Below are positions 54,835 to 64,000 of a DNA stretch of 64,000 nt, piece by piece; positions within the stretch are counted from its first letter, which is position 1; each line of letters opens with the position of its first letter. Origin of the DNA: Pandoraea norimbergensis (GTDB lineage Bacteria; Pseudomonadota; Gammaproteobacteria; Burkholderiales; Burkholderiaceae); assembly GCF_001465545.3 (NCBI RefSeq), contig NZ_CP013480.3:310001-374000 (forward strand). The letters run 5' to 3'. The notes below the pieces were generated by a model that was not told the DNA's origin, ran no database searches, and worked only from the letters and a program-made list of their open reading frames with translations. Position numbers and translations under genes: made by a program.

Positions 54835-56049
54835 TCAGAGGGCGTGACTGCGGTCGCTGGTGGCAAAGCCGATGAGCCCGGCCCACTCGTCCATGCCACG
54901 TCCGAAGGCGATCACCTTGAAGAGCTCGCCCATTTCCGCTTCCGACAGGAGTTTCTGGGCGGCGTTGGCCGCGGGCAGGAACGTCGCCGGGTCGGTCGGA
55001 TCGAGCGCACTCATCAGATCGACGATGCCGGCATTCATCAGGAATCGTGCCTGCGACGTGAAGCCCAGCAGGTCGAGGCCGGCTTCTACGCCTGCATCGG
55101 CGATGCCCGAGAATTCCACGTGCGCGGTGATGTCCTGCAAACCGGGGTAATAGAACGGATCGTCGTGCGCGTGGTGGCGGTAGTGGCACATCAGCGTGCC
55201 TTGCGCGCGCTGCGGATGGTAATACTCGCGCGCCGGGAAGCCGTAATCGATGAGCAGCAGCACACCACGGGCAAGCAACGGCGCCACGCTACGGACAAAG
55301 GCCGAAGCGGCTTCGTGTGTTTCCGTCAGGTATTCCTGCGTGGGCGGCAGGTCGTCGAGCGCGGCCAGCGCCTCGGGCACCGGGCCGTCATGCAGACGTT
55401 CTTCCCACGCAAAGCCGTCAGCCGTCATCGTGACGCCGCGCTCGAACCAGACGGGCTGGCCGCTGGCATCCGGGCGGCGCGCCCACAGGCGTACGGGCAT
55501 GGCGTCGAGCACTTCGTTGCCGAGCATCACGCCGTGGAAGGCGTCCGGCAGATAGTCGAGCCAGGTCACCTTGTCGAGCAGATGCGGGGCAAGCCGCTCG
55601 ATCGTGGCGCGCTGGCGGGCTCGGAGCTCACCTGAGAGCTCCATGATCGAGTAGCGCTCGCAGGGCGTGCCTTGTGCGTCGAGCGCGAGCAGCAGATCGG
55701 CCGCGAGGCGTCCCGAGCCCGCGCCGAACTCCAGCACCTCGGCATCGCCCGTCTGTTCGACGATTTCGCCGATCTGACGGGCGAGCGTACCGGCGAAGAA
55801 CGGCGTGAGTTCGGGGGCGGTGACGAAGTCGCTGCCGTCGGCGGCCAGACGTCCGAATTTGGCAGCACCGGCGGCGTAATAGCCGAGTCCGGGGGCGTAC
55901 AGGGCCAGTTCCATGAAGCGATCGAACGGCAGCCAGCCGCCCGCCGCGTCGATCGCGTCGGCGAGATGGGCCGTGAGGCGGCGCGAGTGTTCGAGCGCGT
56001 CAGCCTCTGGAACGGGTAAACTATGGGGTTTCGGTGCGGCCTGATTCAT
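54835..56049 (-). CDS. MidA/NDUFAF7-like class I SAM methyltransferase
   Basis: A 404-residue protein with DRFMELALYAPGLGYYAAG at the N-terminus, the SAM motif EVLEFGAGSGRLAADLL, and the family segments GNEVLDAMPV and VLLLIDYGFPAREYYHPQR. The mitochondrial relative NDUFAF7 methylates an arginine of a complex I subunit; the bacterial role is less clear. Conserved length. It is divergent from the pteridine-reductase-like gene. Confidence 0.92.
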   Translation of the reverse strand: MNQAAPKPHSLPVPEADALEHSRRLTAHLADAIDAAGGWLPFDRFMELALYAPGLGYYAAGAAKFGRLAADGSDFVTAPELTPFFAGTLARQIGEIVEQTGDAEVLEFGAGSGRLAADLLLALDAQGTPCERYSIMELSGELRARQRATIERLAPHLLDKVTWLDYLPDAFHGVMLGNEVLDAMPVRLWARRPDASGQPVWFERGVTMTADGFAWEERLHDGPVPEALAALDDLPPTQEYLTETHEAASAFVRSVAPLLARGVLLLIDYGFPAREYYHPQRAQGTLMCHYRHHAHDDPFYYPGLQDITAHVEFSGIADAGVEAGLDLLGFTSQARFLMNAGIVDLMSALDPTDPATFLPAANAAQKLLSEAEMGELFKVIAFGRGMDEWAGLIGFATSDRSHAL

Positions 56050-56288
56050 GCCGGCATTGTAACGGAGTCGGCGCAGACTATCTGCCGCGCGTTGTCATCT
56101 GGCGCGAGACCCCGTAAACAGTCGATTTGCAGCCGGTTTGCTCGCCGTTCGCCCGTTTCGTGGAACGCCCGGAACCATTGCCGGACAAGGTGCCTTGCCG
56201 GGTGCCGCCGAACATGGGGGGCCTGCGGTTTGCCCCGAACGCGCCCGAATAACCCTGATTTCCCGGCCCCCTGACAGGAAACCGACGC

Positions 56289-57134
56289 ATGACCGTTGCA
56301 CCCACGCCACGCTCCACGCCCGCCGCCAGCGACGCCAACGCCCGCACGCCTGCCGTGCCGCGCGTAGCGCTCGTCACCGGCGGCGCGCGCCGCATCGGCC
56401 GCGCGATTGCGCTGCGGCTCGCCGGTATGGGGTGGGACGTGGCGGTGCATTACGAGCGCTCGCACGACGAGGCGCTTGAAACGGTCACCGCCATCGAAGC
56501 GCTGGGCCGTCGTGCGGTAGCGTTGCAGGCGTCGCTGGCCGACGAGTCCGCCACGGCGGGCCTCATCGCCCGTTGTACCGAGGCGCTGGGTGTCCCAAGC
56601 TGCCTGGTCAATAACGCCTCGCGCTTCGAGTACGATGGCGCCGCAGATTTCGGCTATAACGCCCTTGAGCGCCACATGCGCGTGAACGTGGGGGCGCCGC
56701 TGGTGCTGGCGCGCGAGATGTACGCGGCATTGGGCGAGACGGGACGCGGCGTGATCGTCAACCTGCTCGACCAGAAGCTGGCGAATCCGAACCCCGATTA
56801 CCTGTCGTACACGTTGTCGAAGGCGGCGCTCGACGTCGCCACCACGTTGCTGGCGCAGGCGTTTGCGCCCCGCCTTCGGGTGGTGGGTGTGGCGCCGGGC
56901 GTCACGCTGCTGTCCGTTGACCAGACCCCGGCGGGCTTTGCCGCTGCGCATGCCGCCACACCGTTGGGCGCATCGTCGACACCGGAAGACATCGCACAGG
57001 CGGTGGCGTATCTGGCCGACGCACCGGCGGTAACTGGCACCGTACTGTATGTCGATGGCGGCCAGCATCTTGCCGCCTCGTCGCGGGACGTAAAATTTCT
57101 GACCGAGCCGGCCGACGCCGACCGGTCTCGTTGA
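56289..57134 (+). CDS. Pteridine reductase-like SDR (FolM type)
   Basis: A 281-residue short-chain dehydrogenase. After a 25-residue polar extension, ALVTGGARRIGRAIALRLAG has the arginine-containing TGxxRRxG pattern of pteridine reductases. NNAS is in CLVNNASRF, and the active-site Tyr and Lys are in LSYTLSKAALD. It likely reduces dihydrobiopterin or dihydrofolate. It lies directly before folB, supporting a folate or pterin role. Confidence 0.88.
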   Translation: MTVAPTPRSTPAASDANARTPAVPRVALVTGGARRIGRAIALRLAGMGWDVAVHYERSHDEALETVTAIEALGRRAVALQASLADESATAGLIARCTEALGVPSCLVNNASRFEYDGAADFGYNALERHMRVNVGAPLVLAREMYAALGETGRGVIVNLLDQKLANPNPDYLSYTLSKAALDVATTLLAQAFAPRLRVVGVAPGVTLLSVDQTPAGFAAAHAATPLGASSTPEDIAQAVAYLADAPAVTGTVLYVDGGQHLAASSRDVKFLTEPADADRSR

Positions 57135-57155
57135 TTGTCATTACGAGTTTTCAAA

Positions 57156-57551
57156 ATGCATAGCGCTCTTTCCCACCCTCGCCTGATGGACTGCCGTCGC
57201 ATGTTCCTGCGCGACTATGAAGTGTTCATCAACATCGGCGTTCACGACCACGAGAAGCGTGGCGAGCAGCGCGTGCTGATCAACGTGCAGTTGTTCGTGC
57301 CGCTCTCTGACAGCACGCCCGTGGCCGACAAGCTCGACGAAGTGGTCGATTACGACTTCATGCGCGAGACCATCGCCAAGCGCGTGGGACAAGGCCACAT
57401 CCACTTGCAGGAAACCCTTTGCGACGACGTGGCGGAGGCACTGCTGGCGCACCCGCGCGTGCGCGCTGTGGGCGTGTCGACCGAGAAGCCCGATGTCTAC
57501 CCCGATTGCCACTCGGTGGGCATCGAGGTGTTCAAGATGAAGGGTGCCTGA
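57156..57551 (+). CDS. folB: Dihydroneopterin aldolase
   Basis: A 131-residue enzyme that cleaves dihydroneopterin to 6-hydroxymethyl-dihydropterin in folate synthesis, or epimerises related pterins. [17 protein letters not shown] (with the pterin-binding Glu) and [11 protein letters not shown] are the family motifs, and the catalytic Lys is in [10 protein letters not shown] take the ATG at 57156; an in-frame TTG at 57135 would be unusual. The stop is one base before the ttcA start. Confidence 0.93.
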   Translation: MHSALSHPRLMDCRRMFLRDYEVFINIGVHDHEKRGEQRVLINVQLFVPLSDSTPVADKLDEVVDYDFMRETIAKRVGQGHIHLQETLCDDVAEALLAHPRVRAVGVSTEKPDVYPDCHSVGIEVFKMKGA

Positions 57552-57552
57552 G

Positions 57553-58509
57553 ATGAGTGCCGTGATTTCCGAGACCGGTGCCACCTCGGCCGCGACCGGT
57601 AATGTTGCCGTTGATAGCGTCAAGAAGGCCCAGAAGCTCGCGTTCGAGAACAACAAGCTCGAGAAGCGGTTGTTCCGTCTGACGGGGCAGGCCATCGGCG
57701 ACTACAACATGATCGAGCAGGGCGATCGCGTGATGGTGTGCATGTCTGGCGGCAAGGACAGCTACGCCATGCTCGACATTCTGCTCAAGCTGCGCGAGCG
57801 TGCGCCGATCGACTTCTCCATCGTTGCGGTGAATCTCGATCAGAAGCAGCCGGGTTTCCCTGAGCATGTGCTGCCCGATTATTTCCGCGCCATCGGCGTG
57901 GATTTCCATATCGAGAATCAGGACACATACTCCATCGTCAAGCGCGTGGTGCCCGAGGGCAAGACCACGTGTTCGCTGTGTTCGCGTCTGCGCCGGGGCA
58001 TTTTGTACCGCGTGGCGGGCGAACTCGGCGCGACCAAGATTGCGCTGGGCCATCATCGCGACGACATCATCGAGACGCTGTTCCTGAACATGTTCTACGG
58101 TGGCAAGCTCAAGGGCATGCCGCCCAAGCTGCAATCGGATGACGGCAAGAACGTGGTGATCCGCCCGCTCGCGTACGTGCGTGAGTCGGATCTGGAGCGT
58201 TACGCCGAGTACAAGCAGTTCCCGATCATTCCGTGCACGCTGTGCGGCAGCCAGCCGAACCTGAAGCGTGGCGAGATGAAGGCGCTGATTCGCCAATGGG
58301 AAAAGCAGCATCCGGGCCGCATCAAGTCGATTTTCAGCTCACTCTCGAACGTGATTCCGTCGCATCTGATGGACGCGGGCATTCACGACTTCAAGAATCT
58401 GCGCGCGACGGGCCAGCCCGATCCGCTCGGCGATACGGCATTCGATGAAGTGCCGTGCGGCGACGAAAACGACGCCGGCATCATTCGCATCGCCCAGTTC
58501 GACGACTAA
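57553..58509 (+). CDS. ttcA: tRNA 2-thiocytidine biosynthesis protein TtcA
   Basis: A 318-residue tRNA thiolase acting on C32, using ATP and a 4Fe-4S cluster. PP-loop [14 protein letters not shown], and the two CxxC motifs in [11 protein letters not shown] and [31 protein letters not shown] is conserved. The ATG at 57553 follows AAGGGTG and starts MSAVISETG; the upstream GTG is less likely. Confidence 0.96.
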   Translation: MSAVISETGATSAATGNVAVDSVKKAQKLAFENNKLEKRLFRLTGQAIGDYNMIEQGDRVMVCMSGGKDSYAMLDILLKLRERAPIDFSIVAVNLDQKQPGFPEHVLPDYFRAIGVDFHIENQDTYSIVKRVVPEGKTTCSLCSRLRRGILYRVAGELGATKIALGHHRDDIIETLFLNMFYGGKLKGMPPKLQSDDGKNVVIRPLAYVRESDLERYAEYKQFPIIPCTLCGSQPNLKRGEMKALIRQWEKQHPGRIKSIFSSLSNVIPSHLMDAGIHDFKNLRATGQPDPLGDTAFDEVPCGDENDAGIIRIAQFDD

Positions 58510-58560
58510 CTGTCTGATCCGCTCGGCTGATCCACTGAATCGGTAAATAAGCTAACTCAC

Positions 58561-58589
58561 CGTGCGCATGGCGTTTTGCGATGCGCACG
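58561..58589 (+). terminator. Hairpin between ttcA and glmU
   Basis: CGTGCGCAT (58561-58569) pairs perfectly with ATGCGCACG (58581-58589) around an 11-nt loop. It lies 49 bp before the glmU ATG. It could terminate ttcA or attenuate glmU. No T run follows the stem. Confidence 0.5.
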
Positions 58590-58637
58590 ATAAGAATTCC
58601 ACGGAAGACCTTCTCCTTTTCGAGTCGTCACCTCGCC

Positions 58638-59999
58638 ATGAATATTGTGATTCTCGCGGCCGGCATGGGTAAGCGCATGCGCTCCAGGCTCCCCAAGGTA
58701 CTGCAACCGCTGGCGGGCCGTCCGCTGCTCTCGCATGTGATCGCGACGGCGCGCACGCTTTCGCCGGGCAAACTGATTGTCGTGATCGGCCATGGTGGCG
58801 AAGCCGTGCGTGACGCTGTGGCTGCCGACGACGTGAGTTTTGCCGAGCAAGCTCAACAACTGGGCACCGGCCACGCCGTGCAACAGGCGGTGACGTTGCT
58901 CGACGAATCGGTGCCGACGCTGGTGCTCTATGGCGACGTACCGTTGACGCGTACCGAGACCTTGCAGGGCCTGCTCGATGCGGCCGGCAGCGACAAGCTC
59001 GGCGTGCTGACGGTCGATCTGGATAATCCGACCGGCTACGGCCGAATCGTGCGCGATGCCGCAGGCAATGTACTTCGCATCGTCGAGCAGAAGGACGCTA
59101 ACGATGCGGAGCGTGCCATTCGTGAGATCAACACCGGCATTCTCGTCGCACCAACGCGCCATCTGAAGGGCTGGCTGGCCGGCTTGAAGAACCAGAACGC
59201 CCAAGGCGAGTACTACCTGACCGACGTCATCGCCTGCGCGGTGGCCGATGGCGTGCCGGTGGTGACCACGCAGCCCACGTTCGCGTGGGAACCCAATGGC
59301 GTGAACGACAAGGCGCAGCTCGCAGAACTGGAGCGCGACTATCAACGCAACGCGGCGGCGGCCTTGCTGGCGGCGGGGGTCACGCTCATCGATCCGAACC
59401 GATTCGATCTGCGCGGCGAGATCGAGTGCGGTACTGACGTGTCGATCGACGTGAACTGTGTGTTCGAAGGCAAGGTCGTGATCGGTGACGGGGCGACGAT
59501 CGGCCCGAACTGCGTGATTCGCGATACCACGATCGGCGCTGGCACCAGCATTGAGGCGTTCAGCCATCTCGACGGCGCCGTGGTGGGCGCCGACGCGCAC
59601 ATTGGGCCGTATGCCCGTCTGCGCCCGGGGGCCGAACTTGCCGACGACGTGCATATCGGCAACTTTGTGGAAGTGAAGAATGCCACTCTTGCCAAGGGTT
59701 CCAAGGCGAATCATCTGGCTTATGTGGGCGATTCGACCGTCGGCGCGCGCGTGAATATCGGCGCGGGCACCATCACTTGCAATTACGACGGGGCGAACAA
59801 GCATCGCACGGTGATCGAGGACGACGTCTTCATCGGTTCCGACTCGCAACTGGTGGCACCCGTGACGGTGCGTCGCGGCACGACCATTGCGGCAGGGACG
59901 ACGGTGTGGAAAGACACGCCCGAGAATGCGCTGGTGCTCAACGGCAAGACGCAGGTGGCGAAAGACGGCTACGTCCGTCCGCGCAAGCAGAAGCAGTAA
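58638..59999 (+). CDS. glmU: Bifunctional UDP-GlcNAc pyrophosphorylase / GlcN-1-P acetyltransferase
   Basis: A 453-residue enzyme making UDP-GlcNAc for peptidoglycan and LPS. The N-terminal uridyltransferase has [20 protein letters not shown] and LYGDVPL. The C-terminal left-handed beta helix has [20 protein letters not shown] and [13 protein letters not shown], with the acetyltransferase His at HLAYVGD. The ATG at 58638 fits the family; the upstream one lies in a hairpin. glmS follows 96 bp later, giving both steps from fructose-6-P. Confidence 0.97.
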   Translation: MNIVILAAGMGKRMRSRLPKVLQPLAGRPLLSHVIATARTLSPGKLIVVIGHGGEAVRDAVAADDVSFAEQAQQLGTGHAVQQAVTLLDESVPTLVLYGDVPLTRTETLQGLLDAAGSDKLGVLTVDLDNPTGYGRIVRDAAGNVLRIVEQKDANDAERAIREINTGILVAPTRHLKGWLAGLKNQNAQGEYYLTDVIACAVADGVPVVTTQPTFAWEPNGVNDKAQLAELERDYQRNAAAALLAAGVTLIDPNRFDLRGEIECGTDVSIDVNCVFEGKVVIGDGATIGPNCVIRDTTIGAGTSIEAFSHLDGAVVGADAHIGPYARLRPGAELADDVHIGNFVEVKNATLAKGSKANHLAYVGDSTVGARVNIGAGTITCNYDGANKHRTVIEDDVFIGSDSQLVAPVTVRRGTTIAAGTTVWKDTPENALVLNGKTQVAKDGYVRPRKQKQ

Positions 60000-60095
60000 A
60001 ATCGGCAGTCATGTGCTGGCGCATGAGGCAGTCGCGCACGGCGGTGAATCATACGAATTGAATGGGCCAGGAATTCTGGCGTAAGGAAAGCGAAT

Positions 60096-61925
60096 ATGTG
60101 CGGCATTGTCGGCGCGGTAGCGCGACGTAATGTAGTACCGGTGCTGGTCGAGGGGCTGCGTCGTCTTGAGTATCGCGGCTATGACTCCTGCGGCGTGGCG
60201 GTCTTGCATGATGGCGTGCCGCAGCGTGCACGCAGCGTGTCGCGCGTGGCCGATCTCGAAGCGCAGGTCAACCAGACGCACCTGTCGGGCGAGATCGGTA
60301 TTGCGCATACCCGTTGGGCAACGCATGGTGCGCCGGTCACGAACAATGCGCATCCGATCTTCTCGCGCGACGAAGTCGCGTTGGTGCACAACGGCATCAT
60401 CGAGAACCACGAAAGCCTGCGTGACGAGTTGCGCGGTCTGGGTTACGAGTTCGTGTCGCAAACCGATACGGAAGTGATTGCCCATCTGATCCATCATTTG
60501 CTGACGAACGGTGCGGCGGGCGATCTGTATCACGCCGTACGGTTGGCAAAGCGCCGCTTGCATGGCGCATATGCCATCGCTGTATTCCGCAAGCAGGAAC
60601 CGCATCGCGTCATTGGCACGCGCGCCGGTTCGCCGCTGGTGGTGGGGGTGGGCGATGGGGAAAACTTCCTCGCGTCCGATGCCTTGGCACTGGCTGGCAC
60701 GACGGACCAGTTCATTTATCTGGAAGAGGGCGATGTGGTCGAGCTCACGCTGGACGGCGTGAAGATCGTCGACCGCAACGACGTCGCTGTCGAGCGTGAA
60801 GTTCGCACGGTGCAGGCGTATTCGGGTGCGGTGGAGTTGGGCCCGTACCGGCACTACATGCAGAAGGAAATCTTCGAGCAGCCGCGCGCCATCGGCGACA
60901 CGATGGAAGGTGTGGAGGGCATCTCGCCGACGCTGTTCGGCGAGAAGGCCGAGGAAGTGTTGCGCAACGTCGACTCGATTCTGATTCTCGCGTGCGGCAC
61001 GAGCTATTACTCGGGCATGACGGCCAAGTACTGGCTGGAGTCGCTGGCACAGATTCCGACGCAGGTCGAAGTGGCGAGCGAATATCGCTACCGCGACAGC
61101 GTGCCGAATCCGAAGACGCTGGTGGTCACCATCTCGCAGTCGGGCGAGACGGCTGACACGATGGCGGCGCTGCAACACGCGCAGTCGCTGGGCATGACGA
61201 ACACGCTCGCGATCTGCAACGTGGGGACGAGCGCGATGGTGCGCCAGACGGCGTTGCATTACCTCACGCGCGCGGGCACCGAGATTGGTGTGGCGTCGAC
61301 CAAGGCGTTCACGACGCAGTTGACGGCACTGTTCCTGCTCACGTTGACGATTGCCAAGCTGCGCGGCCGTCTGACGGAAGCGCAAGAAGCCGAGTATCTG
61401 ACGCAACTGCGCCACTTGCCGGCGGCGCTGCATAGCGTGCTGGCGCTGGAGCCGCAGATCATTGCGTGGGCCGAAGATTTTGCCCGTCGCGAGAATGCGC
61501 TGTTCCTGGGCCGTGGCCTGCACTATCCGATTGCTTTGGAAGGTGCGCTCAAGCTCAAGGAAATCTCGTACATCCACGCGGAAGCGTACCCGGCTGGCGA
61601 GTTGAAGCACGGCCCGCTGGCACTGGTGACGGATCAGATGCCGGTGGTCACGGTGGCACCGCACGACGCGCTGGTCGAGAAGCTCAAGTCGAACATGCAG
61701 GAAGTGCGTGCGCGTGGCGGCCAGTTGTACGTGTTTGCCGATTCAGACACGCAAATCTCAAATGCCGAGGGCATCCACGTGATCCGCATGCCGGAGCACT
61801 ACGGCCAGCTTTCGCCGATTCTGCACACTGTGCCGCTGCAACTGCTCGCGTATCACACCGCGTGCGCACGCGGTACCGACGTCGATAAGCCACGCAATCT
61901 GGCGAAGTCGGTGACGGTGGAGTGA
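60096..61925 (+). CDS. glmS: Glutamine:fructose-6-phosphate aminotransferase
   Basis: A 609-residue enzyme making glucosamine-6-phosphate. The N-terminal glutaminase starts [20 protein letters not shown] with the Cys2 nucleophile and contains [14 protein letters not shown]. Two SIS sugar-isomerase domains follow ([14 protein letters not shown] and [20 protein letters not shown]), and the C-terminus [12 protein letters not shown] is invariant in the family. A clear terminator follows. Confidence 0.97.
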   Translation: MCGIVGAVARRNVVPVLVEGLRRLEYRGYDSCGVAVLHDGVPQRARSVSRVADLEAQVNQTHLSGEIGIAHTRWATHGAPVTNNAHPIFSRDEVALVHNGIIENHESLRDELRGLGYEFVSQTDTEVIAHLIHHLLTNGAAGDLYHAVRLAKRRLHGAYAIAVFRKQEPHRVIGTRAGSPLVVGVGDGENFLASDALALAGTTDQFIYLEEGDVVELTLDGVKIVDRNDVAVEREVRTVQAYSGAVELGPYRHYMQKEIFEQPRAIGDTMEGVEGISPTLFGEKAEEVLRNVDSILILACGTSYYSGMTAKYWLESLAQIPTQVEVASEYRYRDSVPNPKTLVVTISQSGETADTMAALQHAQSLGMTNTLAICNVGTSAMVRQTALHYLTRAGTEIGVASTKAFTTQLTALFLLTLTIAKLRGRLTEAQEAEYLTQLRHLPAALHSVLALEPQIIAWAEDFARRENALFLGRGLHYPIALEGALKLKEISYIHAEAYPAGELKHGPLALVTDQMPVVTVAPHDALVEKLKSNMQEVRARGGQLYVFADSDTQISNAEGIHVIRMPEHYGQLSPILHTVPLQLLAYHTACARGTDVDKPRNLAKSVTVE

Positions 61926-62229
61926 ATGTTCGAGACTTGACGCCTACGATGTGTGAGATGGGCGCTGACGCATCACTTGGCGAGTCAGTATTAGCCTGAG
62001 CATCAGGGCGAATTTTCCGAAACTTCAGTTTGATCAAGGCCGGTTACGCTATTCGCGAACCGGCTTTTTTTTGTAGATCACGAACGGAATCCCCGCGAAT
62101 TAAGGGTGTTCGAGCAGTGGTCTGCGTATTCGAAACTCTCTTCGAAGATTGGCGGTCGCGTATAGGGTCAGAACTATTAGGAAACCTAGGCAATAGAATG
62201 CTCGACTGTCAAAAGACGAGCACGAGCGA
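61926..62229 (+). other. 304-bp spacer after glmS
   Basis: No gene is supported. It contains the glmS terminator (62039-62072) and, at 62199-62222, an inverted repeat TGCTCG/CGAGCA just before the next ORF. The stretch is less GC-rich than the flanking genes. Confidence 0.55.
62039..62072 (+). terminator. Rho-independent terminator of glmS
   Basis: GCCGGTT (62039-62045) pairs with AACCGGC (62058-62064) and is followed by eight T residues (62065-62072). This is a textbook intrinsic terminator, 114 bp after the glmS stop. Confidence 0.9.
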
Positions 62230-62817
62230 ATGCTGTTGGTTGAAACGTTGGCCACGAATCACGGCCAAGCGTCGGCGCAGCCTTTCGGAGCCGTTGCGTT
62301 TCGAGGCGCCACTTGGGACCTGAGTCACCTTGCACCCTTTGCATTCAAGATGGATGTGGGCCAAGGTCTCGAGGTTTCGGTCTTCGTACTCTTTTCCTGT
62401 CACTGTTTCACCAAAAGCTTCCGGTGGGATCCACGTCCATCCCTGATGATTCCGGATCATGAGATTTACGTGGACGAGCACGAGCGCCGCGTGCTCTGTG
62501 AACAGCGCTACAACCTCTCACGACAGTTTCTCCGTGAAATTGTGACGAATCTCGAATCACGCCGCATTACGTTGGCAGATGACCGTCGTCCCAATTTCGT
62601 GACGCTTGAGCACGTCGACGAAGCTAGCGGGCAGACCTTGCTCTACGCCGTGTTTTTTGAAGTTGAGAGGGACAAGTCGCGCAAGCGCCTCATATTGCGC
62701 GTTCAATCCGCCTACGTGCTTGAGGAAGGTTTGACCAAGCGGCAACGTCACGCGAAGAAGATCGCATTAGCAACATTGCTGCGCAACGTTCAGAAGGGCA
62801 AGCCGGTTCGCGCGTGA
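62230..62817 (+). CDS. Hypothetical protein with FSCHCFT motif
   Basis: A 195-residue protein I do not recognise. From about residue 29 the sequence looks like a folded domain: WDLSHLAPFAFKMDVG, then VFVLFSCHCFTKSF with a CxC pair, YVDEHERRVLCEQRY, TLLYAVFFEVERDKSRK and LILRVQSAYVLEEG, ending in a basic helix. No signal peptide or membrane segment. The first 28 residues look unconserved, but no other start fits the frame. A hairpin follows the gene. The lower GC suggests possible acquisition. Confidence 0.65.
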   Translation: MLLVETLATNHGQASAQPFGAVAFRGATWDLSHLAPFAFKMDVGQGLEVSVFVLFSCHCFTKSFRWDPRPSLMIPDHEIYVDEHERRVLCEQRYNLSRQFLREIVTNLESRRITLADDRRPNFVTLEHVDEASGQTLLYAVFFEVERDKSRKRLILRVQSAYVLEEGLTKRQRHAKKIALATLLRNVQKGKPVRA

Positions 62818-62836
62818 TGGGATGGCAGAAAGACCA

Positions 62837-62858
62837 ACGGCCACCTTTCGGTGGCCGT
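62837..62858 (+). terminator. Hairpin after the hypothetical gene
   Basis: ACGGCCACC (62837-62845) pairs with GGTGGCCGT (62850-62858) around a TTTC loop, 20 bp after the stop codon. It is a probable terminator, although the following T run is weak. The remaining 174 bp to the next gene show nothing further. Confidence 0.65.
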
Positions 62859-63032
62859 CGCATGCGGGAATCTCTATCTACATTTCTGTAGAACTCCCAC
62901 TCCGGGTGGGACCCAGTTGCCCGGGCGGCGCTACGTTTTTTACACCCGCTCGTACGTAGGTTTTCGACGCAAATACTAATATGCAGCCGTCCGCGCGGTC
63001 AAGTCTCCAACTTGCGCACCGCAAAGCCTTCG

Positions 63033-63803
63033 CTAATGCGCTTTCGCCGCAGCGCGCTGCCGCACGAGCAGCAAGCTGGTCAGAATAAACGCCAGCAAGG
63101 CGAATGACGCCGAATACCGGCTCAGTGCGAGACCGCCTGCGCTGATCGGCTTATCCAGAAAGTCGCCAACGACTGCGCCCAGCGGTCGCGTCAGAATGAA
63201 CGCTGCCCAGAAGAGAAAGACGCGCGACGTTCGGGTCCAGAAATACATCCCCACGAGAATCAGCAACAACGCGCCGAAGACGACGGCCGCGCCGGTATAG
63301 CCGAGCCCGGCGGTGTCCGCTGTCCAGTCGCCAAGCGCCGTGCCGAGGGTCTGCGAGAACATGATCGTGACCCAATAGAAGACTTCTGCCTTCGGCGAAT
63401 CGACCGCATTGACGGACACTGAGCCCATCGTCCGGTACCAGACCCACAGCGAGCCCAGCAGCAGCGCCAGAAGGATCGCTGACCCGCCGGCGTATCCGAT
63501 GCCCAGCGATCGATCGGCGAAGTCAGCGAGCGTCGTCCCGACGGTTGTCGTGGCGATGATCGTGGCCCAGTACAGCGCCGGATGAAACGACTTCGCCCGG
63601 ATCTGCGCCGAGACCAAAACGGCGAAGACCACGGCAAATATCGCCGTAGCGACGAGATAGCCAAGATTCATCGACATGGAAACCGCGTCACCGCCGGTTT
63701 CACCCAAGGTCGTCGCGGCGATCTTCACCACCCAGAACATGAGCGTGACTTCCGGCACCTTGGCGAGGGCTTTGTGTATGTGTATGTTTGTGTTTGTGTT
63801 CAT
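63033..63803 (-). CDS. COG4705/DUF347-type membrane protein
   Basis: A 256-residue protein with about eight spans arranged as four repeats, each beginning with a polar-kinked helix: AATTLGETGGDAVS, ATTTVGTTLADFADRS, FSQTLGTALGDWTADT and LTRPLGAVVGDFLDKP. This T-x-G-x-x-x-x-D repeat is the DUF347 pattern of the uncharacterised COG4705 family. The ATG at 63803 gives MNTNTNIHIHKALAKVPE; its first codons lie in a TG-rich tract (about 63775-63800). Function unknown; a transport role is possible. Confidence 0.85.
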   Translation of the reverse strand: MNTNTNIHIHKALAKVPEVTLMFWVVKIAATTLGETGGDAVSMSMNLGYLVATAIFAVVFAVLVSAQIRAKSFHPALYWATIIATTTVGTTLADFADRSLGIGYAGGSAILLALLLGSLWVWYRTMGSVSVNAVDSPKAEVFYWVTIMFSQTLGTALGDWTADTAGLGYTGAAVVFGALLLILVGMYFWTRTSRVFLFWAAFILTRPLGAVVGDFLDKPISAGGLALSRYSASFALLAFILTSLLLVRQRAAAKAH

Positions 63804-63951
63804 GCATGCACCTGTCGTGTGGACGCTCCCACGCGCCATGCCGGGAGGCATCGATTCACTTTAGAACAGGCGAAGTGTGCCGCCGTTTACTTAGTTCACG
63901 CATAGTCCCCGGAACTGAGGTGACGCGGGTCTGTCATCCCGGCAGACAACA

Positions 63952-63989
63952 AAAAGGGCAGGCTGCCAATCATGGCAACCTGCCCTTTT
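63952..63989. terminator. Bidirectional terminator at window end
   Basis: AAAAGGGCAGG (63952-63962) pairs with CCTGCCCTTTT (63979-63989), with further pairing of TGCC and GGCA inside. A-rich on the left and T-rich on the right, it can stop transcription from either side and probably serves a gene beyond the window. Confidence 0.8.
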
Positions 63990-64000
63990 CACTTCAACAG

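Noticed and set aside
62209..62481. Minus-strand 90-residue ORF with CKGCK
   Set aside because: It is antisense to the 195-residue ORF, whose plus-strand sequence looks more like a folded protein; no start signal was seen.

Overview
The window is GC-rich DNA from a beta-proteobacterium. The housekeeping order (ahcY, holin-like gene, tlyA, metF), an NtrC-controlled urea/urease block, and the close match of many proteins to Burkholderiaceae suggest Pandoraea or a close relative. This is inferred from protein and gene-order resemblance, not from a search. No rRNA, tRNA, IS element, integrase or CRISPR array was seen.

Layout. 1-3594: one-carbon genes (ahcY, cut by the window edge; a small membrane protein; tlyA; metF). 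4036-10877: a dpp-type peptide ABC operon with a TraB/GumN protein at its end. 11024-11577: a RelE/ParE-type toxin-antitoxin pair. 11611-27214, all on the minus strand: urea uptake (urtABCDE), ureD, a four-gene amino-acid ABC transporter, then ureA-ureJ-ureB-ureC-ureE-ureF-ureG. Sigma-54 promoters and NtrC-like sites precede urtA and the amino-acid transporter, and a perfect NtrC-like site precedes ureA, so the block reads as a nitrogen-scavenging regulon. UreE carries a very large His/Cys-rich tail.

27745-30119: an MFS transporter and a GlxA-type regulator. 30385-38051: the most interesting region, a compact RiPP (ribosomally made, modified peptide) cassette. It has a 52-residue precursor with a double-glycine-type leader and a Cys-free core with FVN and WSR triplets, a radical SAM/SPASM maturase, an exported pepsin-like aspartyl protease, an HlyD adaptor, a C39-peptidase ABC exporter, and a TolC-type channel with an in-frame 9-bp minisatellite. 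A terminator-like hairpin lies just before the precursor. I read it as a three-residue cyclophane (triceptide/darobactin-like) system with its own type I secretion path.

37975-42643: a MocR regulator divergent from an omega-amino-acid:pyruvate aminotransferase and a methylmalonate-semialdehyde dehydrogenase (beta-alanine or related catabolism). 42695-47224 (minus): a CmcJ-like oxygenase, a VOC protein, 5-oxoprolinase pxpBCA and 5-formyl-THF cyclo-ligase. 47249-52265: lytic transglycosylase, NAD-binding epimerase-like protein, GST and cca. 52269-53333: a YopJ-family acetyltransferase effector with an intact H-E-C triad, unexpected among housekeeping genes. 53430-56049: glutamate/aspartate binding protein, DUF2905 protein, MidA-like methyltransferase. 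56289-61925: pteridine-reductase-like SDR, folB, ttcA, glmU, glmS. The window ends with an unrecognised protein and a COG4705-type membrane protein.
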